Assembly: GCF_042651965.1 (NCBI RefSeq)
Contig: NZ_JBHSDY010000002.1
Coordinates: 1 to 64,000 of the forward strand
Direction of reading: 5' to 3'
Length of the DNA stretch: 64,000 nt
From: Castellaniella hirudinis
Lineage (GTDB): Bacteria > Pseudomonadota > Gammaproteobacteria > Burkholderiales > Burkholderiaceae_B
The notes under the pieces were generated by a model, which did no database searches, was not told the DNA's origin, and saw only the letters and a list, made by a program, of their open reading frames with translations. This document shows, one piece after another, positions 58,210 to 64,000 of the stretch. Position 1 is the first letter of the stretch. Every line of letters starts with the position of its first letter. Position numbers and translations under genes: made by a program.

Positions 58210-58821
58210 CTACGGAGTCCCCGGCTGGCCCTCGATCCACAGACGCGTCAGTTCGGCCTGCGAGGTGGTGCCCAGCTTGGCGCCGATGGCGGCGCGGTGG
58301 GTCTCGACAGTGCGCGGCGACAATTCCAGCGCGTCGGCGATCTGGCGCGTGGTGTAGCCCTGGGCGACGCGATCCAGCACCTGGCGCTCGCGCGGCGTCA
58401 GCGCCGCCAGCAGTTCCAGGGTCTCGGCTTGCTGCGCGCGCCGCCGCAACTGGCCGTCCAGCGCATCCTGCCCGCGCTGGATGGCATCGATGAGGTCCTG
58501 TTCGTCGATCGGCTTGGACAGAAAGTCGATCGCGCCGTTGCGAAACGCGCGCCGGCACGCGTCGATGTCGCCATGGCCCGAGATGACGATGATCGGCCAA
58601 TCCACGCCCTGGCCTACCAGACGTTCCTGCAGCTTGAGCCCGGAGATCCCCGGCATGCGGATGTCCAGGATCAGGCAACCGGGGGCCAATCGATCGGCCT
58701 GGGCCAGGAACAGGCCCGGATCGGCGAAACCCCGGGCCTCGATGCCGACCGTGGACAGCAGCAGGCACAGGGCCTCGCGCACGGCCTCGTCATCGTCCAC
58801 CAGATAGACGGGACAGGTCAT
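58210..58821 (-). CDS. FixJ/NarL-type response regulator
   Basis: 203 aa. The receiver domain (1-125) has the acidic pair DDD (9-11), phospho-acceptor Asp53 (LILDIRMPG), Ser/Thr near 83 (VISGHG) and Lys near 104 (LSKPI). A LuxR HTH lies at about 138-195 (LTPRERQVLDRVAQGYTTRQIADAL holds its start). The FixJ group is characterised by this SGHGDI wording. Its start overlaps the end of the histidine-kinase gene by four bases, so the two form a pair. Targets are not obvious; the cid/oxidase genes next door are candidates by position. Confidence 0.9.
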   Translation of the reverse strand: MTCPVYLVDDDEAVREALCLLLSTVGIEARGFADPGLFLAQADRLAPGCLILDIRMPGISGLKLQERLVGQGVDWPIIVISGHGDIDACRRAFRNGAIDFLSKPIDEQDLIDAIQRGQDALDGQLRRRAQQAETLELLAALTPRERQVLDRVAQGYTTRQIADALELSPRTVETHRAAIGAKLGTTSQAELTRLWIEGQPGTP

Positions 58822-60362
58822 GACGGATCCTCCTCTTGCGCCCCGGCCAGCGGAATCGCCATCCGGAAGGTCGCGCCCGGATTCGGCCCATCGATCAGAT
58901 CCAGGTCGCCGTCGATCCGCTCGACCAGGCGCCGGCTCAGCGCCAGGCCCAGCCCCATGCCGCCTTCCCGCGTGGTGGCGAACGGGGTGAACAGGTCCGC
59001 GCGGATGTCGGGCGCAACCCCGGGGCCGTTGTCCACCACGTCGAGCACGGCACGGCCCCCCTGCGGCCGCAGATCGACGGCGATCCGGGCATCCGCCCGC
59101 CCCTCCACGGCCTCGATCGCGTTGCGCACGAGATTGAACGCCGCCTGTTCCATTTCCACCGGATCGGCCCGCACCAGGACGGGATCGCCGGGCACGGAGA
59201 ACTCGATCCGCACCCCGCTGGAGGCGGCCTTGGGCGCCAGCAGCGCCTGGACGTTGCGCACGGTTTCTCTCAAGTCGAACGCGGCGTTCGACGGCGGCCG
59301 GGGACGCGACCAGTCGCGGAACCGGTCCAGAATGGCCGAGGCGCGGCGGGCCTGGGCGATCATGCCGTCCAGCACGGATTCGAGCGCGGCGCCCTGCCCC
59401 GACGCCGCCAGGCGCCGGCCGGCCTGCGCCTGCGCCAGAATCGCCGTGAGCGGCTGCGTCAGTTCATGCGTCAGGCCGCTGGCCATCTCGCCCAAGGCAT
59501 TGACCCGCGAGGCGTGGGCCAGGCGTGACTCCAACGCGTTGATCCGCGCCTGTTCCGCCACCACACGGGCGCGCGCCCGCTGCCGCCAGGCGCCAAGCGC
59601 CGCCCAGTAGAGCAGGCTGACGAGGGCCAGCAGCAGCGCGGTCGGCGCAGGCGGCAAGCGATCGGCCCAGCCGACGTTCAGGCCGGTTTCCAGGATCAGC
59701 GGCTGGGACGCGCTATCGATGACGCGGCCGGACCGCACGACGCCGGAAGGATGGCTCTGGCCCGCCAGCGGCCGGCCGTCGGGCATGGCCAGGGCCAGAA
59801 CGACACCCGGCCGGTGCCAAAAGGCGCCCGCCTCGTCGACCAGTTTTTCAGCGTTGATCCCCAGCGCCAGGCCGTAGCGCGCCGCAGGCGTGTTGGGACT
59901 GCGCTTGACCATCAGATAATGATGCGCCCGTCCCGGATAGGGCATCAGCGCGATGTCCCCCGTGGATGCGCGTGCGGCCGCGCGTATCCTGTCCGCGAGA
60001 TCCGGGGCCAGGGGGCCGGTGCCGATCACCGGCGCCTGCGCATCGAGCGGCACGAGCTGCACGTCGTCGATGCGCGGATAGAAATGGGTGATCGTGGACG
60101 CGACCTCCAGGAAGAGTTCGCGCTCCGGCTCGGCGGACGCCGAAGCAATGGCCGACAAGGCCGTCAGGTGCGCATCGTGCTGGCCCGCCCGCTGGGACAG
60201 CAGCCGGTTCAGGGCACCGCTTTCCCGTTCCAGTTCCTGAGCCAGCGACCGCTGCTGCCACAGCGCCATCGCGCCGATCGCCAGCAACAGCAATAAGCCC
60301 CAGGCCAGGATCGCCCAGGGTCTCGCGCGCATCGATCCACGCGACGTCGGCCGATCCCGCAT
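58818..60362 (-). CDS. Membrane sensor histidine kinase (DctB/FixL-like partner of the regulator)
   Basis: 514 aa from the ATG at 60362, preceded by GGAG. A membrane segment (about 16-35), a periplasmic sensing domain of about 190 aa, a second segment (about 225-245) and a cytoplasmic kinase follow. The H-box reads GLTHELTQPLTAI (His near 298), with N-box NLVRNAIEAVEG, G1 VDNGPGV and G2 GGMGLGLALS all in place. The H-E-L-x-Q-P wording is that of the DctB/FixL group. It phosphorylates the regulator encoded next. The signal is unknown. Confidence 0.88.
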   Translation of the reverse strand: MRDRPTSRGSMRARPWAILAWGLLLLLAIGAMALWQQRSLAQELERESGALNRLLSQRAGQHDAHLTALSAIASASAEPERELFLEVASTITHFYPRIDDVQLVPLDAQAPVIGTGPLAPDLADRIRAAARASTGDIALMPYPGRAHHYLMVKRSPNTPAARYGLALGINAEKLVDEAGAFWHRPGVVLALAMPDGRPLAGQSHPSGVVRSGRVIDSASQPLILETGLNVGWADRLPPAPTALLLALVSLLYWAALGAWRQRARARVVAEQARINALESRLAHASRVNALGEMASGLTHELTQPLTAILAQAQAGRRLAASGQGAALESVLDGMIAQARRASAILDRFRDWSRPRPPSNAAFDLRETVRNVQALLAPKAASSGVRIEFSVPGDPVLVRADPVEMEQAAFNLVRNAIEAVEGRADARIAVDLRPQGGRAVLDVVDNGPGVAPDIRADLFTPFATTREGGMGLGLALSRRLVERIDGDLDLIDGPNPGATFRMAIPLAGAQEEDPS

Positions 60363-60465
60363 AGGCACGCTCCGGAGGCAGTTGATCCAAGAGTCAAATG
60401 ATACCTTGGTGCGTGGTGCACACCGCCCAGACGCACTTGAGCGCAACGCCGGCCATCAGGGCCGT

Positions 60466-60603
60466 TCAGGCTTGCGACGTCAAGACGATGCGACAGACAT
60501 CCAGCAGCAAGGTCTTCAAATGCTGGATGGCGGGATCTCGCAGGCTGTCTGACCGCCACCCCAGTTCGATGACATAAGGCCTGAGCGAACTGGCGAAAGC
60601 CCG
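60466..60603 (-). pseudogene. Possible remnant of a LysR-type regulator C-terminus
   Basis: A 45-codon frame ending in TGA and preceded by an in-frame stop. Its product (SLRPYVIELGW, then RSDSLRDPAIQHLKTLLLDVCR) reads like the last helix of a LysR-type effector domain. No start or HTH part remains. The whole stretch 60,363-60,800 has no intact gene; nothing else in it could be supported. Confidence 0.3.
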
Positions 60604-60800
60604 CTACGACTTCGACGTGGTGGGCCATGACGCGCGGCAGGACGTGTTCTCACGTAATGACCGGTCCGTGTGTAACCATCAAGGGGGTATGGCACTAACA
60701 GCACACAGACAGTCGCGGTGCTCATACGCGACGTTCATACTGCGGATGATCCGAGTGCGCCGACCTGCCGAACAGGCGGCAAATCGGCGCCAGACAATCA

Positions 60801-61973
60801 TTGGGAAGCGACAGCCCCAGGAGCCCACGTGACGAGCGCCCAAACCCAAAAACCCACGAAAGACCCCTCTTGCCTGCCGGCTATGCCGGCATCCACGGCG
60901 ACATCGTGGAACTGCTGGACGCTGCGCGCCGGGCAGCAACGCGCAGCGTCAATGCGTTGATGACGGCCAGCTATTGGGAAATTGGCCGACGTCTCGTGGA
61001 GGCTGAGCAACAAGGCAGGCGACGCGCAAGCTACGGCGAGCAGTTGATAGAACGGCTGTCCAACGACCTGACCACCCGGTTCGGGCGGGGATTCGGTGTC
61101 AACAACCTGGAAAATATGCGGCGGTTCTTCCTTGCATATCCCGCCTCCGAAATTTCCCAGACACTGTCTAGGAAATTGGGCGGCGTCCCTGTCTTGGAGA
61201 ATTCCGCGACGGTGTCTCGGAAATTCACCCTGGCCGAACTGGCCGGGGCGTTCACTCTGCCGTGGTCGGCCTATGTCCGGTTACTGTCGGTGAAAGACGA
61301 ACACGCCCGCCAGTTCTACGAGGTCGAGGCGCTGCGCGGCGGCTGGAGCGTGCGCCAGCTTGACCGGCAGATTGGCAGCCAGTTCTACGAGCGCACCGCG
61401 TTGTCGAAAGATAAGGCGGCAATGCTGACTAAGGGCGCCTTGCCCAAGTCAGAAGACGCCGCGACGCCGGACGATGCCATCAAAGACCCCTACATGCTGG
61501 AGTTCCTGAACCTCAAGGACGAGTATTCCGAATCCGATCTGGAGGCGGCGCTCACCCAGAGGCTGGAGGATTTCCTGCTGGAACTGGGCGAGGGGTTTAC
61601 CTTCATCGGGCGGCAACGACGGCTGCGTATCGACCAGACATGGTATCGGGTGGACTTGCTGCTGTTCCATCGTAAGTTGCGCTGCCTGGTCATCATCGAC
61701 CTGAAACTGGGCAGCCTGTCGCATGCGGATGTAGGCCAGATGCACATGTATTGCAACTACGCCAAGGAGCACTGGGCCTATCCCGATGAAAACCCGCCTG
61801 TGGGTTTGATCCTGTGCGCCGACAAAGGCCAAGCCCTAGCGCGGTATGCGCTGGAAGGCTTGCCGTCGAAGGTGATGGCGGCGAACTACCGTACTGTGCT
61901 GCCGGATGCCGAACTGTTGCAGAAGGAGTTGGAGAATACGCGGCGCTTGCTCGAATCGCGCACATCGCATTAG
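60801..61973 (+). CDS. YhcG-type PDDEXK nuclease-domain protein (DUF1016), start region probably frameshifted
   Basis: 390 aa as drawn from a TTG at 60801. The N-terminal DUF1016 helical domain (about 27-180; SVNALMTASYWEIGRRLVEAE is typical) and a C-terminal nuclease domain (about 240-375) with VDLLLFH, then IDLKLG and a later Gln-Tyr pair, fit YhcG, a family common in defence and mobile regions. The only good ribosome binding site (AGGAG 60819-60823) leads to a GTG at 60829 in another frame that stops at 60958-60960. One lost base near the CCCC at 60864-60867 would join that start to the main frame. The gene may thus be poorly or not translated. Confidence 0.75.
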   Translation: MGSDSPRSPRDERPNPKTHERPLLPAGYAGIHGDIVELLDAARRAATRSVNALMTASYWEIGRRLVEAEQQGRRRASYGEQLIERLSNDLTTRFGRGFGVNNLENMRRFFLAYPASEISQTLSRKLGGVPVLENSATVSRKFTLAELAGAFTLPWSAYVRLLSVKDEHARQFYEVEALRGGWSVRQLDRQIGSQFYERTALSKDKAAMLTKGALPKSEDAATPDDAIKDPYMLEFLNLKDEYSESDLEAALTQRLEDFLLELGEGFTFIGRQRRLRIDQTWYRVDLLLFHRKLRCLVIIDLKLGSLSHADVGQMHMYCNYAKEHWAYPDENPPVGLILCADKGQALARYALEGLPSKVMAANYRTVLPDAELLQKELENTRRLLESRTSH

Positions 61974-62043
61974 CCAAGAAAAGGCCATGCGCTGTAATGC
62001 GGAACGTTGATCATCAGCAACTTTCCAAGCTGTTGATTTTAAA

Positions 62044-62128
62044 TGGTGCCCGAGGCGGGAATCGAACCCGCACGGCCGAAGCCGAGGGATTTTAAGTCCC
62101 TTGTGTCTACCAATTTCACCACTCGGGC
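62044..62128 (-). tRNA. tRNA-Leu(TAA)
   Basis: 85 bases including CCA. Acceptor GCCCGAG pairs with CTCGGGC, the anticodon loop CTTAAAA gives TAA, the T loop is TTCGATT, and a long variable arm CGGCTTCGGCCG is present. It is intact and lies between the YhcG-type gene and the diguanylate cyclase gene. Confidence 0.94.
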
Positions 62129-62192
62129 AGATGTGATGCGGCATTGTACCGAAAAGGGCCCCCACGCCACGCATGCTGACGCAGGCTCGCTG

Positions 62193-62229
62193 CCCCCCGA
62201 GGGGGCTCTTTCGCCTTGGAGCGGCCCGG
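62193..62229. repeat. Interspersed GC-rich repeat, copy 2
   Basis: CCCCCCGAGGGGG, a 10-base spacer, then TTGGAGCGGCCCGG. It matches the copy at 25436-25471 and lies in the gap between tRNA-Leu(TAA) and the 3' end of the GGDEF gene. Confidence 0.6.
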
Positions 62230-62255
62230 CGGCGAAAGGGGCTCCCACACCCACC

Positions 62256-63818
62256 CTAATTCAACACCACCGCGTGCACCCGATCCCGCCCGGCCTGCTT
62301 GGCGGCGTAGAGCTGGGCGTCGGCGGCGGCCAGCAGTTCCGATGCGTCGGCCCGACCGCCTGCCAGGGTGGCGATGCCGATGCTCAGGGTCACGCGCGGG
62401 CGGTCTCCCTGGGTATTCAACAGTTCGGGCCGCGCCACGGCCGTACGGATGCGCTCGGCCACGATCCGGGCCGACTCTGAATCGGTCTCGGGCAGCAGGC
62501 AGGCGAACTCCTCGCCGCCGTAGCGTGCCGCCAGGTCGGCGGAGCGGGCCACGTTGTCACGCAGCACCTGCGCGATGGCGCGCAGACAGTCGTCGCCGAC
62601 CTGATGGCCATAGAGGTCATTCACGCGTTTAAAGTAATCCACGTCCAGCATCATCAGGCTCAGGGGCGAGCCCGTACGCCGCCAGCGCGCGTGCTCACGC
62701 GCCAGCGCCTGATCGAAATGCCGGCGATTGGCCAGGTGGGTCAGGCCGTCGGTCTGGCTTTGTCTTTCCAACTCCTGGTTGGCGGCCTGCAGGGCCTCCT
62801 GCTGCCGCAGAATGTGCTGGTTGCGCTCGGCCAGCAGGTGGGACAGCCGGCGGTAGCGGCGCAAGGCCAGCACGCACACCAAGGCCAGCAGCACGGCAAC
62901 AACGCTGGCGACCTGCAGCAGGGTCCGCTGGCTGCGCTGGGCCACGTAGCGCTCGATGAGCTGGACTTCGCCCTCCTCGTGCCGCGCGATGGATGCCGAC
63001 ACGTCCAGCGCCGCGAGATACCGGTCGAACACCCGCACCAGTTGCCGATGCTCAGAGGTGTCGCTGACGTAGAACCGATAGGCGCGCGGATATTCGTGCA
63101 GCACCAGGACGACCTCCAGGTCGAAATATTCGTGGCTGTAGCGCTTCTCGGCAAAAATGCTCTGGTTGAACACGGCCACGTCGATCTCGCCCGCCCGCAG
63201 CGCCTTGAACAGGCCGTCGCTGGAGGACTGGTCGTAAGTCCGCAGCCGATCCGTCGGCACCATATCCCTGAGCATGGGCTCGAATGCGACGCCATGCATG
63301 ACGCCGACGCGGTAGCGCGCCAGATCGGCCATCTGGTGAATCTGCGGCTGCACGCCCTTGCGGGCGATGACGGCGTAGTGGCTTTTGTAATAGGGCTGGG
63401 TAAACAGGCCACGCAGCGCCCGGTCGGGCCGCAGGCTGAGCGGAATCATGACGTCGGCGCGATGTTCCTGAACCCCGGCGATCTTCTCGGCCACGGTCCA
63501 GCCCGGCGCCGGATCGATCTCATAATGCAGCCCGAGCTGGGCGGCAATGAAACACCAGGTATCGATGCCGACACCGGTATAGACGTTCCGGTCCGGGTCG
63601 AAGCGCGTCATGGGCGGGGCGTCCAGCACCACCACGCGCAAGGGCGGCAAGGCGCTGAGTTCGGCTCGCTCATCGGTACTGACGATGACGGGCTCACGCA
63701 GACGCACATGCTGCGCACCCGCGCAGTCAGCGGCCGGAGCAGCCAGCGCGGCCCACGGCAGCATGCACCCCAGCAACAATCCCGACAGAATCGACGGAAT
63801 CCGCCCTATAGCAAGCAT
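62256..63818 (-). CDS. Diguanylate cyclase with periplasmic solute-binding sensor domain
   Basis: 520 aa from the ATG at 63818. A signal/anchor sequence (about 1-27), a periplasmic SBP_bac_3-like domain (about 50-285; LRVVVLDAPPMTRFDP is its first strand), a membrane segment (about 295-315), a coiled coil and a GGDEF domain (about 355-515) follow. The active motif is GGEEF (RYGGEEFACLL) and the metal Asp is present in LDVDYFKRVND, so it should make c-di-GMP in response to a bound solute such as an amino acid. Its first 13 bases overlap the end of the cysteine synthase-family gene, which suggests co-transcription. Confidence 0.88.
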   Translation of the reverse strand: MLAIGRIPSILSGLLLGCMLPWAALAAPAADCAGAQHVRLREPVIVSTDERAELSALPPLRVVVLDAPPMTRFDPDRNVYTGVGIDTWCFIAAQLGLHYEIDPAPGWTVAEKIAGVQEHRADVMIPLSLRPDRALRGLFTQPYYKSHYAVIARKGVQPQIHQMADLARYRVGVMHGVAFEPMLRDMVPTDRLRTYDQSSSDGLFKALRAGEIDVAVFNQSIFAEKRYSHEYFDLEVVLVLHEYPRAYRFYVSDTSEHRQLVRVFDRYLAALDVSASIARHEEGEVQLIERYVAQRSQRTLLQVASVVAVLLALVCVLALRRYRRLSHLLAERNQHILRQQEALQAANQELERQSQTDGLTHLANRRHFDQALAREHARWRRTGSPLSLMMLDVDYFKRVNDLYGHQVGDDCLRAIAQVLRDNVARSADLAARYGGEEFACLLPETDSESARIVAERIRTAVARPELLNTQGDRPRVTLSIGIATLAGGRADASELLAAADAQLYAAKQAGRDRVHAVVLN

Positions 63819-64000
63819 CCTTCGCCGGTGTCCAGAAAATGCTCGATCCGCGCGCGCCATCCGCTGATGTCCAGGTGCTGCGCGCGCAGCCAGTCTTCGT
63901 CGTAGTACGTCGTGGCGTAACGGTCGCCGCTGTCGCAGATCAGCGTCACCAGGGACCCGGTCCGCTCCTGCCGCCGCATGAGCGAGGCCATGCACAGCAC
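63806..64000 (-). CDS. C-terminus of a cysteine synthase-family PLP enzyme (partial)
   Basis: Only the last 64 or so residues are inside the window; the gene enters from the right. The stretch RTGSLVTLICDSGDRYATTYY is the C-terminal signature of O-acetylserine sulfhydrylase-type enzymes (the S-I-V-T-L-L-C-D-S-G-E-R-Y pattern). The tail continues to GEGCLL before the stop. The enzyme would make cysteine from O-acetylserine and sulphide, or be a related beta-replacement enzyme. The PLP lysine lies outside the window. It overlaps the GGDEF gene start by 13 bases. Confidence 0.72.
   Translation of the reverse strand: MLCMASLMRRQERTGSLVTLICDSGDRYATTYYDEDWLRAQHLDISGWRARIEHFLDTGEGCLL

Overview
The window comes from a GC-rich betaproteobacterium, most likely Burkholderiales and probably Alcaligenaceae (Bordetella/Achromobacter-like). 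That placement is inferred from gene content (TRAP and NMT1-type transporters, a pxp locus with a TRAP transporter, a tpiA-secG-tRNA-Leu block, many acyl-CoA catabolic genes) and from codon and base composition; no rRNA or marker gene fixes the genus.

Region 1 (1-11,788) is the right-hand end of an integrative and conjugative element. It carries an F-type coupling ATPase (TraD-like) on the minus strand with a small HTH gene in front, then a divergent plus-strand operon: small membrane protein, unknown protein, hexapeptide-repeat protein, TraG, TraN, small membrane protein, and an AT-rich DUF2971-type cargo gene. A P4-type tyrosine integrase follows. The element ends in a 45-bp copy of the 3' part of tRNA-Arg(ACG) (attR), and the tRNA's terminator lies just outside it. 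The intact tRNA and the rest of the element must lie left of the window.

Region 2 (11.9-21.7 kb) holds a LysR/SDR divergent pair, a three-gene operon of two amidohydrolases (TRZ/ATZ type and cytosine-deaminase type) plus a D-2-hydroxyacid-dehydrogenase-like protein, and a convergent NMT1-type ABC transporter. Together these look like uptake and deamination of an N-heterocycle. A DMT transporter follows. Region 3 (21.7-31.7 kb) has orphan napGH with an unknown coiled-coil gene, then a 5-oxoproline locus (pxpA, fused pxpB-pxpC, a GntR regulator) and a TRAP transporter. Identical ATTGTT-N-AACAAT operators tie the regulator, pxpA and TRAP promoters together. Pirin and a flavin reductase close the region.

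Region 4 (31.7-47.9 kb) contains a PAS-GGDEF-EAL protein, a siderophore-interacting protein with a divergent MarR, a methyltransferase/TetR pair, and an acyl-CoA degradation cluster: two CoA ligases, two enoyl-CoA hydratases, an acyl-CoA dehydrogenase, an orphan LivK-type binding protein and an NTF2-like protein. Three of its promoters carry the same 14-bp palindrome (TGAC-N6-GTCA type), and a TetR gene sits at the end of the cluster.

Region 5 (48-64 kb) is mostly housekeeping and respiratory: tRNA-Leu(GAG), secG, tpiA, cytochrome b561, a chemoreceptor, a MocR regulator, a compact cbb3-like oxidase whose subunit I has a CcoS-like N-terminus, CidA/CidB, a GlcG/HbpS-like protein, a FixJ-type two-component pair, a YhcG-type nuclease with a probable frameshift at its start, tRNA-Leu(TAA), a diguanylate cyclase with a periplasmic binding domain, and the C-terminus of a cysteine synthase-family enzyme.
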